DNA of 64,000 nucleotides from Micromonospora citrea (GCF_900090315.1 NZ_FMHZ01000002.1:1900501-1964500); one strand, 5' to 3'. Shown: positions 22,531-33,288, counted from the stretch's first letter. Numbers and translations: made by a program. Notes: generated by a model from the letters alone, not told the origin.

Positions 22531-23886
22531 TCACTCCTCCGTTGCGATGAACACGTTCTTGACGTCGGTGAAGGCGTGCAGCGCGTCCGGGCCCAGCTCG
22601 CGGCCCAGCCCGGAGCGCTTCATCCCGCCGAAGGGCGTCCAGTAGCGCACGGAGGAGTGCGAGTTGACGCTGAGGTTGCCCGACTCCACCGCGCGCGCCA
22701 CCCGCACGGCACGCCCCACGTCGCGGGTCCAGACGGAACCGGAGAGGCCGTACTCGGTGTCGTTGGCGAGCCGCACCGCGTCGGCCTCGTCGTCGAACGG
22801 CAGCACCGAGACGACCGGGCCGAAGATCTCCTCCCGCCAGTGCCGGTCCGCCGGCGAGTCGGCGAGCAGCACCGTCGGGGCGTGCCAGAAGCCGGGGCCG
22901 TCGGGGCGCGAGCCGGTGAAGGCGATCCTCGCCCCGTCGACGTACCCGGCCACCCGGTCCCGCTGGGCGGCGGAGATCAGCGGACCCATCTCGGCGGTCT
23001 CCCGCGCCGGGTCCTCCACCCGCAGCGCCCGCACCGCCGGTTCGAGCAGCTCCAGGAAGCGGTCGTACGCCGGGCGTTGGACCAGGATCCGCGACCGGGC
23101 GCAGCAGTCCTGCCCGGCGTTGTCGAAGACGGCGTACGGCGCGGTGGCCGCCGCCCGCTCCAGGTCGGCGTCGGCGAAGACCAGGTTGGCGCTCTTGCCG
23201 CCCAGCTCCAGCGTCAGCCGCTTCACCTGCGCGGCGCAGCCGGCCATGATCCGGGTGCCGACCTCCGTGGAGCCGGTGAAGCAGACCTTGCGGACGGCGG
23301 GGTGGGTGACGAACCGCTCCCCCACCACGTCACCCCGGCCGGGCAGCACGGTGAACACGCCGTCGGGCACACCCGCCTCGCGGGCCAGCTCGGCCAGGCG
23401 CAGCGCGGTCAGCGGGGTGAGCTCGGCCGGCTTGAGCACCACGGTGTTGCCGGCCGCGAGCGCCGGGGCGAACCCCCACGCGGCGATCGGCATCGGGAAG
23501 TTCCACGGCACGATCACCCCGACCACGCCGAGCGGCTCGTGGAAGGTGACGTCCAGGCCGCCGGGGACGGGGATCTGCCGGCCGGTCAGCCGCTCCGGGG
23601 CGCCGGCGTAGTAGTCGAGGACGTCCCGGACGTTGCCCGCCTCCCACCGCGCGTTGCCGACGGTGTGCCCGGAGTTGCGCACCTCCAGCAGCGCCAGCTC
23701 CTCCAGGTGCGCGTCCACCACCGCGGCGAACCGCCGCAGCACCCGCGCCCGCTCCCCCGGCGCCACCCGGCGCCACCGCTCGTACGCCCGCGCCGCCGCC
23801 TCGATCGCCGCATCGGTCTCCTCGACAGACGCGGCGGGCACGCTGGCCACCACCTCCCCCGTGGCCGGGTTCCTCACCTCACTCAC
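22531..23886 (-). CDS. NAD(P)-dependent aldehyde dehydrogenase
   Basis: A 451-residue aldehyde dehydrogenase. Seen motifs are PWNFPMPIA and LKPAELTPL (cofactor and substrate entry), FTGSTEVG (NAD-binding loop), the general base Glu227 in LELGGKSA, and the nucleophile Cys261 in NAGQDCCARS. Oxyanion Asn129 is in PWNF. It is close to gamma-glutamyl-gamma-aminobutyraldehyde/betaine aldehyde dehydrogenase types. The gene order glutamine synthetase-like, ALDH, SDR resembles gamma-glutamylated amine catabolism (PuuA-PuuC logic), which makes an amino-aldehyde a likely substrate (inference). The GTG start has GAGGG upstream. The longer reading crosses the inverted element at 23911-23980. Confidence 0.9.
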   Translation of the reverse strand: MSEVRNPATGEVVASVPAASVEETDAAIEAAARAYERWRRVAPGERARVLRRFAAVVDAHLEELALLEVRNSGHTVGNARWEAGNVRDVLDYYAGAPERLTGRQIPVPGGLDVTFHEPLGVVGVIVPWNFPMPIAAWGFAPALAAGNTVVLKPAELTPLTALRLAELAREAGVPDGVFTVLPGRGDVVGERFVTHPAVRKVCFTGSTEVGTRIMAGCAAQVKRLTLELGGKSANLVFADADLERAAATAPYAVFDNAGQDCCARSRILVQRPAYDRFLELLEPAVRALRVEDPARETAEMGPLISAAQRDRVAGYVDGARIAFTGSRPDGPGFWHAPTVLLADSPADRHWREEIFGPVVSVLPFDDEADAVRLANDTEYGLSGSVWTRDVGRAVRVARAVESGNLSVNSHSSVRYWTPFGGMKRSGLGRELGPDALHAFTDVKNVFIATEE

Positions 23887-23910
23887 GCGCCCACCCTCTC
23901 CCCACTCCGG

Positions 23911-23980
23911 CGATCTTGCAGTTGCTGCCCCGACAAAAGCCACGCGTCACCACGAACCGGCGGCAGAAACTGCAAGATCG
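23911..23980. repeat. Inverted repeat element, GATCTTGCA family, copy 1
   Basis: The outer arms CGATCTTGCAGTT and AACTGCAAGATCG are exact complements, extending to about 19 paired bases with one mismatch. They enclose a loop of about 30 bases. The element fills the gap between the glutamine synthetase-like gene and the ALDH gene. A second copy with the same arm core lies at 54342-54412. It may act as a terminator or processing site, or be a non-autonomous dispersed repeat. Confidence 0.8.
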
Positions 23981-23997
23981 CGGGGCGGCGGGGGTGG

Positions 23998-25365
23998 TCA
24001 GAGGCGTTCGAAGCCACGGACGAGTTCCCAGTCGGTGACAGCGGCGTCGAAGGCGGCGAGTTCGACCTTCGCGTGGTTGGCGTAGTGGGCGACCACCTCG
24101 TCGCCGAAGGCCTCGCGGGCCACCGCGGAACCCTCCCACAGGACGACGGCGTCGCGGAGGGTGCCGGGGACGCGTTCCGCCGCCGCGTCGTCGTACGCGT
24201 TGCCGGTGCACTCCGCGCCCGGCTCCAACTCCCGCTCGATGCCGTGCACCGCCCCCGCGACCAGCGCCGCGATCGCCAGGTACGGGTTGACGTCCGCGCC
24301 GGGCACCCGGTTCTCCACCCGCATCCCCTGCCCGTGCCCGACCAGCCGCAGCGCGCAGGTGCGGTTGTCGGTGCCCCAGCGCAGCGCGGTCGGGGCGAAC
24401 GAGCCGGGCTGGTAACGCTTGTAGGAGTTGACGTTCGGGGCGAACAGGACGCTGAACTCGCGCATCGTGTCCAGCAGCCCGGCGAGCACCCGCTGCCCGG
24501 TCACCGACAGGTGCGCCGGCCCGTCGCCGAGCATCGCGGAGCGACCCTCGGCGTCGCGCAGCGAGAAGTGGATGTGGCAGGAACTGCCCTCCCGCTCGTT
24601 CGGCTTGGCCATGAAGGTGATCGACATGCCCTCCTGGGCGGCGATCTCCTTCGCCCCGTTCTTGTAGATCACGTGGTGGTCCGCGCAGGCGACCGCCTCG
24701 TCGTAGCGGAAGGCGATCTCGTGCTGGCCGAGGTTGCACTCCCCCTTGGCGCTCTCCGGGGTCAGCCCGGCGGCGGCCATCTCGGTGCGGATGCGGCGCA
24801 GCAGCGGCTCCACCCGGGCGGTGCCGAGCAGCGAGTAGTCCACGTTGTACTGGTTGGCCGGGGTGAGGTCCCGGTAGCCGCGTCGCCAGGCGTCCTCGTA
24901 CGAGTCGCGGTAGAGCACGAACTCCAGCTCGGTCCCGGCGTACGCGGTCAGCCCGTGCGCGGCCAGCCGGTCCAGTTGGCGGCGCAGGATCTGCCGGGGC
25001 GAGGCGACCACCGGCCCGGACCCGTCGAGCCACTCCAGGTCGGCCAGGAGCATCACGCTGCCCGCCTGCCAGGGCACCCGCCGCAGGGTCGTGAGGTCGG
25101 GCACCATCCCGAAGTCGCCGTAGCCGCGCTCCCAGCTCGACATCGCGTACCCGTCGACGGTGTTCATGTCGACGTCCACCGCGAGCAGGTAGTTGCAGCC
25201 CTCGCTGCCGCCGGTGGCCACGTGGTCCAGGAAGAAGGGGGCGTGGAACCGTTTGCCCTGCAACCGCCCCTGCATGTCGACCAGGGCGAGCACCACGGTG
25301 TCGATCTCGTCCTCGGCCACGGCGACCCGCAACCGTTCCAGCGTCAACGGGGTTCTGCTCGTCAG
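23998..25365 (-). CDS. Glutamine synthetase family protein (gamma-glutamyl amine ligase type)
   Basis: A type I glutamine synthetase fold of 455 residues. Recognisable signatures are AYAGTELEFVLY (metal Glu residues), ESAKGECNLGQHEIAFRYD, ITFMAKPNEREGSSCHIHFS, VNSYKRYQPGSFAPT and ENRVPGADVNPYLAIAALVA. The 'KPNxxEGSSCHIH' form is typical of GlnA3/GlnA4/PuuA-like enzymes, not of the true GlnA adenylylated at a Tyr. These ligate glutamate to polyamines or monoamines. With the ALDH and SDR genes downstream it suggests amine catabolism. Start: no ATG or GTG exists near the N-terminus. A CTG at 25363-25365, four bases after GGAGG, gives LTSRTPLTLERL. A TTG at 25395 lies upstream of the likely transcript start. 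Confidence 0.88.
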   Translation of the reverse strand: MTSRTPLTLERLRVAVAEDEIDTVVLALVDMQGRLQGKRFHAPFFLDHVATGGSEGCNYLLAVDVDMNTVDGYAMSSWERGYGDFGMVPDLTTLRRVPWQAGSVMLLADLEWLDGSGPVVASPRQILRRQLDRLAAHGLTAYAGTELEFVLYRDSYEDAWRRGYRDLTPANQYNVDYSLLGTARVEPLLRRIRTEMAAAGLTPESAKGECNLGQHEIAFRYDEAVACADHHVIYKNGAKEIAAQEGMSITFMAKPNEREGSSCHIHFSLRDAEGRSAMLGDGPAHLSVTGQRVLAGLLDTMREFSVLFAPNVNSYKRYQPGSFAPTALRWGTDNRTCALRLVGHGQGMRVENRVPGADVNPYLAIAALVAGAVHGIERELEPGAECTGNAYDDAAAERVPGTLRDAVVLWEGSAVAREAFGDEVVAHYANHAKVELAAFDAAVTDWELVRGFERL

Positions 25366-25382
25366 CGGGCCTCCATCACCAA

Positions 25383-25411
25383 GGTCTACTGGCAAACCAG
25401 ATCACCGTCAA
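25383..25411 (-). promoter_or_regulatory. Probable promoter of the glutamine synthetase-like operon
   Basis: On the minus strand TTGACG (25411-25406), a 17-base spacer, then TAGACC (25388-25383) fit a housekeeping actinobacterial promoter. The -35 box overlaps the stop of the upstream HxlR gene. The start point would fall near 25376, just ahead of the GGAGG at 25374-25370, leaving a 5' leader of only about ten bases. Confidence 0.6.
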
Positions 25412-25842
25412 TGCCCGGCCGGACGCCCCCGCACACCCGACCGGCCGCCGCGGCCGTCCCGCAGCGGCTCGGGGCGCGCCTCGAACCGCTGCTGAGCGGC
25501 GAGAACCGCGTCCGCCCACGTGCTGGCCCAGGCACCCATGGCCCGCATGGGCTCCAGCAGCGCGCCGCCCGCCTCCGTCAGGGCGTAGTCCACCCGGGGC
25601 GGCGCCTCCCGGTACCGGCGGCGCCGCACCAGGCCGTTGCGCTCGAGGCGGCGCAGGGCGTCGTTGAGGGCCTTGGGGCTGATCCCGCCTATCCGGGTGA
25701 GGAGCACCGCGGGACGCGTCGGACCGTACGCGCCGAGGGTGAAGATCACGACGCTGTCCCAGCGGTTGCCGAGCACCTCGAACGCCACCCGGGCCCGGCA
25801 GTCCGAGGTGTAGTCGTAGATCTGGTCGGGGTGCTGGGCCAT
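25408..25842 (-). CDS. HxlR family transcriptional regulator
   Basis: A 144-residue winged-helix protein with the HxlR pattern: a Cys near the N-terminus (DYTSDCRARVAFEVLGNRWD), the recognition region TRIGGISPKALNDALRRLER, and the wing with PRVDYALTEAGGALLEPM. Many HxlR proteins sense electrophiles or oxidants through the N-terminal Cys. It is divergent from an F420-oxidoreductase-like gene; a perfect palindrome (25867-25882) lies between the two starts, 24 bases upstream of this ATG. It probably controls that gene and itself, and could influence the GS-like gene 40 bases downstream. Confidence 0.9.
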   Translation of the reverse strand: MAQHPDQIYDYTSDCRARVAFEVLGNRWDSVVIFTLGAYGPTRPAVLLTRIGGISPKALNDALRRLERNGLVRRRRYREAPPRVDYALTEAGGALLEPMRAMGAWASTWADAVLAAQQRFEARPEPLRDGRGGRSGVRGRPAGH

Positions 25843-25866
25843 GGGCCCATCCTGCCCTGCTCGTCA

Positions 25867-25882
25867 CACACCGTTCGGTGTG
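25867..25882. promoter_or_regulatory. Candidate HxlR operator
   Basis: CACACCG-TT-CGGTGTG is a perfect 16-base palindrome in the 110-base divergent region between the HxlR gene and the NAD(P)-binding oxidoreductase gene. Its position relative to both starts fits autoregulation and control of the divergent gene. Assignment to HxlR is inference. Confidence 0.65.
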
Positions 25883-25952
25883 CATCGGCCTGTCTATCGT
25901 CCTGCCCGGCGGTCGGATCAGGCCGCCACGGCACGATGATCGGAGGACACGG

Positions 25953-26600
25953 ATGAGGATCGGCATTCTCGGAACGGGCGGCATGGCGACCGCGCTCGGC
26001 GGGGCCTGGACCACCGCCGGCCACGACGTGCTGATCGGCGGTCGGGACCAGGAACGGGCGGAGCGGACCGCCGCGTTGGTCGGCGCCGCCGGTCACGGGA
26101 GCCTGACCGATGCGGCCCGCCACGGCGAGGCCGTCCTCGTGGCGGTGCCGGCGACACAGGCACCGCACCTGGTCGACCACCTGGCGGCGGACCTCGCGGG
26201 GCGGACGGTCGTCGACTGCACCAACCCGATCACACCGACCGGCGAGGGATTGATGCTCGCTGTCGATGGAGCCACCTCGGTCGCCCGGCAACTGGCAGCC
26301 ACCGCACCCGACGCGCACGTGGTCAAGGCGTTCAACCTCTGCCACGTCAGCATCTGGACCCTGCGTCCGCCGACGTTCGAGGACGTGCCTCTGGCGGTGC
26401 CCTATTGCGCCGACCATCCGGCCGCAGCCACTGTCACGGAGACCCTGATCAGCTCGATCGGCTGCACGCCGGCCGCGTGCGGCGGGCTGGCGCGGGCCGC
26501 GTACCTGGAGGCGACGGCGGCGCTGGCGATCGGGCTGTGGTGGACGGGCGGGCAGCCCCGCGCCGCGTTTCCGTCGCCGGGCGAGGTGCCGCACCCCTGA
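25953..26600 (+). CDS. NADPH:F420 oxidoreductase-like NAD(P)-binding protein
   Basis: A 215-residue Rossmann protein beginning MRIGILGTGGMATALGGAW, the dinucleotide-binding GxGxxG of the F420-dependent NADP reductase / Pro-C reductase group. Further family traits are VLIGGRDQERAE, VLVAVPATQAPHLV, TVVDCTNPITPTGEGL and VVKAFN. True Fno enzymes transfer hydride between F420 and NADP; the shortened C-terminus here leaves this uncertain. The ATG has GGAGG at good spacing. It is divergent from an HxlR regulator, which suggests it is induced by a small reactive compound. Confidence 0.85.
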   Translation: MRIGILGTGGMATALGGAWTTAGHDVLIGGRDQERAERTAALVGAAGHGSLTDAARHGEAVLVAVPATQAPHLVDHLAADLAGRTVVDCTNPITPTGEGLMLAVDGATSVARQLAATAPDAHVVKAFNLCHVSIWTLRPPTFEDVPLAVPYCADHPAAATVTETLISSIGCTPAACGGLARAAYLEATAALAIGLWWTGGQPRAAFPSPGEVPHP

Positions 26601-26966
26601 ATCTCCGCGGTACCGGCGGCCCGCCCCCACGGTAGATGCGACGCGGGTGCCGGTGCCGAAACCGCGTTGCCGTGCGACCGACTCCGAGCGCATGCTTGAG
26701 CCCGTGACCAGGCCCGATCGCGACGGGCCCGAGGACCGGGCGCTCGGCAACGCCCGGTCCGCGCGGCGGCGCGGGGCGTCCACCTCTCTCTCACGTACGG
26801 CGATCCGCCGTGCCCGACGGACGCCCCACGCCGCCGCCTCCTCCGCCACCGTGCGGCGAATGAGTCGTCTTCCGGCGCAGACCCGCCGGTGACGTCGCGA
26901 GCCGGCCGACCCGGGCCGGACGCATCGCGCCCGGGTGGACGGGCTCCGCCCGGACGGTGCGGGACG
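26601..26966. other. Gene-free stretch, 366 bases
   Basis: Only poor frames are visible, including an Arg-rich 81-codon plus-strand frame (26647-26892) without a ribosome binding site. The region should hold the 3' ends of two convergent genes (the F420-reductase-like gene and the DUF456 gene). No clean terminator was found. It may contain a decayed gene, but I cannot support one. Confidence 0.4.
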
Positions 26967-27527
26967 TCAGGCGAACAGCAGGCCGGCCACCCAGAGCGCG
27001 GCGACGACCAGCCCTGCCAGGAACTCGACCAGCATGGACAGCCCGGCCGCCTTCAGCGCCTGCACGGTCGACGGCCAGGCCAGCTGGTTGCTGCCCAGCC
27101 GCAGCCGTTCCGCACCCCACACCCCGCCGACGAAGCCGAGCACCAGCCCGACCACCGGGATCACGAAGAACCCGACCAGTCCCAGCAGCCCGCCGGCGAG
27201 CAGCGACGACGTCGGCACGCCGGTGCGTTTCAGGTTCCGCCCCGGCCAGGCGTACTTGACCACGGTGCCGCCGACCACCACCACGGTCGCCGCCGCGAGC
27301 ACCGCCCACCGGCCGGCGCCCGCACCCCCGAAGAGCGCCCACACCAGCACGCCGCCCCAACACAACGGCAGCGCCGGCAGCCCCGGCACCACCACCCCGG
27401 CCAGGCCGGCCAGGATGGCCAGCGCGGCCACCACCGACACCGCGGCCTGCGAGTCCGTCAGGTCCGCCCGGCCACCTCCACCCGCCGCGCGTCGCCGGGC
27501 ACCCGGCAACTCCAGGAGTACGCACAC
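26967..27527 (-). CDS. DUF456 domain membrane protein
   Basis: The product is a multi-pass membrane protein of the DUF456 family: VVAALAILAGLAGVVVPGLP, CWGGVLVWALFGGAG, LAGGLLGLVGFFVIPVVGL, then GFVGGVWGAERLRLG and a last helix AGLVVAALWVAGLLFA. DUF456 proteins have glycine-zipper-like helices and no known activity. The GTG at 27527 gives a 22-residue unlikely leader. An in-frame CTG at 27461, giving LTDSQAAVSVVAA (164 residues), fits the family length better but lacks a strong ribosome binding site. It lies 70 bases downstream of the GGDEF-EAL gene. Confidence 0.8.
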   Translation of the reverse strand: MCVLLELPGARRRAAGGGGRADLTDSQAAVSVVAALAILAGLAGVVVPGLPALPLCWGGVLVWALFGGAGAGRWAVLAAATVVVVGGTVVKYAWPGRNLKRTGVPTSSLLAGGLLGLVGFFVIPVVGLVLGFVGGVWGAERLRLGSNQLAWPSTVQALKAAGLSMLVEFLAGLVVAALWVAGLLFA

Positions 27528-27597
27528 CGCCCGCCACGCGGCACGCCGACGCCCGGGCGGTACCTCCCTCGCCCGCTTCCGCCGAACCGTACCCCGG

Positions 27598-29760
27598 TCA
27601 CGCCGCCTCGCCGCGCAGCCGGGCGGTGATCTCCGCCGCCGGGGCCGGCGGGCCGAAGAACCGCCCCTGCCCGGTGTCGCAGCGCAGCGCCCGCAGCCGC
27701 TCCGCCTGCACCCCGGTCTCCACCGCCTCCGCGGTGACCCACAGCTCCAGCGCGTGCGCCAGCCGGACCAGCGCGTCCACGATCCGCTCGTCCCGGTGGT
27801 CGGCGGTCGCCTCCGGGCCGTCGCCCCGGATCCCCTCCACGAAGGGCCCGGCCAGCTTCAGGCAGTGGATCGGCAGCCGACGCAGGTACGCCAGGTTGGA
27901 GTAGCCGGTGCCGAAGTCGTCGATCGCCAGCCGTACGCCCAGCGCGGCCAGCCGATGCAGCGACCGCAGCGGCTCCCCGGCGGTGCCCATCACCGCGCTC
28001 TCGGTCAACTCCAGTTGCAGCAGGTCCGCCGGGAGCCCGGTGGAGGCCAGCACGTCCGCGACGGTCTCCACGATGCCGGGGTCGTCGGCCTGCCGGGCGG
28101 CCAGGTTGACGCTGACCACCAGGCGCGCCTCGGGGAACTCGCGCCGCCACGCCTCCGCGTCCCGGCAGGCCTGCCGCAGCACCCACTCGCCGAGCCGCAC
28201 GATCAGGCCGGTCTCCTCGGCCAACCCGATGAACCGGTCCGGCCCGATCAGCCCCAGCTCCGGGTGCTGCCAGCGGACCAGCGCCTCGACGGCCAGCATC
28301 GAGCCCTCCAGCAGGGACACGATCGGCTGGTAGTGCAGCACGAACTCGCCCCGGTCGAGGGCCGCCGGCAGCCCGGCGGCCAGCGCGGAACGGGCGATGT
28401 CCCGGGCGCCGCGCTCCGGGTCGTAGACCGCCCACCGGCCGCGGCCCTCCGCCTTGGCCCAGTAGAGCGTGGTGTCGGCGGCCTTCATCAGCTCCGACGC
28501 GCTCGTCCCGCCGACCGGGCACTCGACGATGCCGATGCTCGCCGACACCGCGAGCTGATGCTCGCCGATCCGGACCGGGGCGGAGACCGCGGTCAGCGCC
28601 GCCTCGGCGACGGCCACCGCGTCGTCGATGCCGGTGCCGTCGTCGACCAGGATGACGAACTCGTCCCCGCCCATCCGCGCGACCAGGTGTCCGCGCCCGG
28701 CGACGCACTCGGCGAGCCGCTGGGCGATCACCACGAGCAGCCGGTCGCCGAGGTCGTGGCCGAGGCTGTCGTTGACCGCCTTGAAGCCGTCGAGGTCGAG
28801 GAAGCAGACCCCGACCCGGTGCTGCGGGTCAGCGAAATCGAAGACCCGGGTCAGCGTCTCGAAGAACAGGGTCCGGTTGGGCAGGCCGGTCAGCGGGTCG
28901 TGCAGCGCCTGGAAGCGGAGCCGCTGCTGGAGTTCGTACCGCTCGGTGATGTCCTCGATCATCGCCACGGTGAACCGGGGCCGGCCGTCGTCGTGGCGGA
29001 TCAGCGAGACGGACAGGTCGGTCCAGACCACGCTGCCGTCCTTGCGGTAGTAGCGCTTCTCGACCCGGGCGCTGTCGTGCTTTCCCTCGATCAACTCCTG
29101 GTAGAGCTCCCACATCCCGGCCGCGTCGTCCGGGTGGAACAGCGACGCCACGTTCATCTGCCGCAGTTCCCCGATGGAGTAGCCGAGCATGTCGGCGAAC
29201 GCCTGGTTGACGTCGATGATCCGGCCGTCGACGCCGGCGATCCCGATGCCCGTGGCCGCGCCGACGAAGACCGCCCGGAACCGGGCCTCGCTGTCGCGCA
29301 GCGCCTGCTCGACCTCGTCCCGCGCCTGCCACGCGGAGCGGGCGATCCGCTCCTGCTGGGCGAAGGTGCGGTCGCGCAGGGCGCGGCCGAACCCGGCCGC
29401 GAGCGCGCCCTGCAACGCCGCGACGCGCCGCTGCGCGCCGTCGTCGTGCGCCCGGGCGGGCAGCACCTCGGCGAGGAAGCGCTCGCCGAGGGCGCGCACC
29501 GACCAGTCGAGCACCCGCGGCTCGGTGAGGTGTTCCCCGATCAGCGCGCGCCCGACCTCCTCGCCGGGCAGGGCCGAGAAGGGCTCGGCGAGCACGGCCT
29601 CGGCCAGCCGAACGGTGTGCAGGTGCAGCAGCCGCTCGGTCTCGGCCGCGCTGAGCGGCACGAAACCGAGCCGGCGCACCGCCCGGGACCACTCGGCCGC
29701 GTACCGCGACGCGCCCGACCGGCTGAGGTCGTCGCCGCCGGGCTCCGGGACGGCGGCCAT
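27598..29760 (-). CDS. PAS-GGDEF-EAL cyclic-di-GMP protein
   Basis: A 720-residue protein that can potentially both make and break cyclic-di-GMP. An N-terminal helical region of about 150 residues is of unknown type. A PAS domain follows (about 160-275; FRAVFVGAATGIGIAGVDG, EDITERYELQQ). The GGDEF domain is next, with intact ARMGGDEFVIL and DLDGFKAVND; no RxxD inhibitory site precedes GGDEF. The EAL domain has EAL (AVEALVRW), VSVNLAAR, LELTES, DDFGTGYSNLAY, LKLAGPF and AEAVET. All main EAL metal and catalytic residues appear present. This layout matches the RmdA-like developmental regulators of Streptomyces. It lies just downstream of an SAM methyltransferase gene (4-base gap). Confidence 0.94.
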   Translation of the reverse strand: MAAVPEPGGDDLSRSGASRYAAEWSRAVRRLGFVPLSAAETERLLHLHTVRLAEAVLAEPFSALPGEEVGRALIGEHLTEPRVLDWSVRALGERFLAEVLPARAHDDGAQRRVAALQGALAAGFGRALRDRTFAQQERIARSAWQARDEVEQALRDSEARFRAVFVGAATGIGIAGVDGRIIDVNQAFADMLGYSIGELRQMNVASLFHPDDAAGMWELYQELIEGKHDSARVEKRYYRKDGSVVWTDLSVSLIRHDDGRPRFTVAMIEDITERYELQQRLRFQALHDPLTGLPNRTLFFETLTRVFDFADPQHRVGVCFLDLDGFKAVNDSLGHDLGDRLLVVIAQRLAECVAGRGHLVARMGGDEFVILVDDGTGIDDAVAVAEAALTAVSAPVRIGEHQLAVSASIGIVECPVGGTSASELMKAADTTLYWAKAEGRGRWAVYDPERGARDIARSALAAGLPAALDRGEFVLHYQPIVSLLEGSMLAVEALVRWQHPELGLIGPDRFIGLAEETGLIVRLGEWVLRQACRDAEAWRREFPEARLVVSVNLAARQADDPGIVETVADVLASTGLPADLLQLELTESAVMGTAGEPLRSLHRLAALGVRLAIDDFGTGYSNLAYLRRLPIHCLKLAGPFVEGIRGDGPEATADHRDERIVDALVRLAHALELWVTAEAVETGVQAERLRALRCDTGQGRFFGPPAPAAEITARLRGEAA

Positions 29761-29764
29761 GGCC

Positions 29765-30592
29765 TCAGCCGGTGGCTCGGTCGTGCCGGGCGACGCCGCC
29801 GAAGGCGCCGAAGCGCTCCGGGTGGTCGTCCACGTCGGACGGCGAGTCCGGACGCCACAGCGGCATGTGCACCACGCCCGGCTCCAGGATCGTCCAGTCG
29901 CCGAAGAAGCCGGTGATCTCGGCCCGGGAGCGCAGCGTGATCTCGGTGTCGGTACGCGCCGAGAGGCGCTGCGCGTCGAGCATCTCCTGCGGCTGGTCCT
30001 CGAAGGTGGAATGCGAGATGACCAGGTGGCTGCCCGGGGCGGCGGCGGCCCGCAGGGTGGCGAGGATGTCGCCGGGGCGGTCGGCCTCCGGGACGAAGTG
30101 CACCACCCCGGCGAGCAGGATGCCCACCGGCCGGCTGAAGTCGAGCAGCCCCAGGGCGCGGGCCTCGGCCAGGATCCGCTCCGGCTCCCGCAGGTCGGCG
30201 TGGATCACCCCGGTCAGCTCGTTGCCGGCGAGCAGCTCGCGGCTGTGCGCCACCGCGACCGGGTCGATGTCGACGTAGACCACCCGGGCCTTCGGGTTGG
30301 CCGTCTGGGCCACCTCGTGCACGTTGCCCACGGTCGGGATGCCGGAGCCGATGTCGAGGAACTGGTCGATGCCGGCGTCGAGCAGCGCGCGGACGGCCCG
30401 GCGCAGGAACTCGCGGCCGGCGCGCATGGTGGCCGCCAGGTTGGGGGTCATGCCGGCGATCTGCTCGGCGAGCTGCCGGTCGATCTCGAAGTTGTGCGCC
30501 CCGCCGAGGAAGTAGTCGTAGACCCGGGCCGCGCTCGGCCGCGAGAGGTCGATCTCGGCGGGAAGTCCGTCCGGCATCTGCACTTGCTGCAC
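29765..30592 (-). CDS. SAM-dependent methyltransferase, PF04672 family
   Basis: A 275-residue member of the actinobacterial 'S-adenosyl methyltransferase' family. Signature stretches are [40 protein letters not shown], then [15 protein letters not shown] (SAM-binding motif I) and [14 protein letters not shown] (acidic loop). [10 protein letters not shown] and [16 protein letters not shown] strands follow. Substrates are not known for this widespread family. It ends 4 bases before the start of the GGDEF-EAL gene, so the two are probably one operon. Confidence 0.9.
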   Translation of the reverse strand: MQQVQMPDGLPAEIDLSRPSAARVYDYFLGGAHNFEIDRQLAEQIAGMTPNLAATMRAGREFLRRAVRALLDAGIDQFLDIGSGIPTVGNVHEVAQTANPKARVVYVDIDPVAVAHSRELLAGNELTGVIHADLREPERILAEARALGLLDFSRPVGILLAGVVHFVPEADRPGDILATLRAAAAPGSHLVISHSTFEDQPQEMLDAQRLSARTDTEITLRSRAEITGFFGDWTILEPGVVHMPLWRPDSPSDVDDHPERFGAFGGVARHDRATG

Positions 30593-31010
30593 CCCATGTC
30601 GTCGCCGCGGTGCGGGAGGGAACCGGTGCCGCAGCGCGCGCGGAGCACGCGGACGAGGCGGCCGGCCGACCCGCGGATCGTGTGGTGCTCACCACTCTAG
30701 GCCGCCCGCTCCCGACTCCGGGAGATCCCGTGACCCACTTCGTCGGCACTTCCGGTGTGCGTCACGGACCGGACACGCAGCGCGAAAACGGGCGGCCCGG
30801 CGCGAGCCGGCAGGCGGCCCGAGGGCGAGCCAGCAGGCGGCCCGAGGGCGAGCCAGCAGGCGGCCCGAGGGCGAGCCAGCAGGCGGCCCGAGGGCGAGCC
30901 AGCAGGCGGGCCGAGTTGACGAGCGGCCGACGCGCGACGGCGGGCGGGCCGTGGCGCCGTCGGCGAACTCGCCGCCGGGCGGATCGGCGCGCCCTCGGCC
31001 GGCGGCCGGG
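30593..31010. repeat. Gap containing a 23-bp tandem repeat array
   Basis: No gene is supported in these 418 bases. A tandem repeat with unit CAGGCGGCCCGAGGGCGAGCCAG-like (period exactly 23) starts at 30811, 30834, 30857 and 30880, with a diverged partial copy at 30903-30915. One degenerate copy lies before it at about 30788-30810. The four central copies are identical, which implies recent expansion. The left part should contain the promoter of the methyltransferase gene. Confidence 0.85.
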
Positions 31011-32216
<1,206 letters not shown>

Positions 32217-32291
32217 CAGCGCGATCCTTCGGGGGGTGGGAAGGGGCGGGGGCGGGCGGTTCCGGGTCACGGGGACGCCCGGCCGCCAGGA

Positions 32292-32312
32292 TATCCGCGC
32301 GCGCAGCGGATA
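32292..32312. promoter_or_regulatory. Palindromic site in the thiolase / GST divergent promoter
   Basis: TATCCGC-7-GCGGATA has perfect 7-base arms. It lies 11-31 bases before the ATG of the glutathionyl-hydroquinone-reductase-like gene and 76 bases before the thiolase start. Its right arm overlaps a possible -10 box (TAGGTT, 32311-32316). It may be an operator for a TetR-type or similar regulator that is not encoded nearby. Confidence 0.5.
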
Positions 32313-32322
32313 GGTTGACGGC

Positions 32323-33280
<958 letters not shown>

Positions 33281-33288
<8 letters not shown>

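Noticed and set aside
26647..26892. Possible 81-codon plus-strand gene with many Arg residues
   Set aside because: No ribosome binding site, no recognisable motif, and equal-quality frames on the other strand; left as gene-free DNA.
30788..30915. CRISPR array
   Set aside because: Identical 23-base units without spacers and no cas genes.
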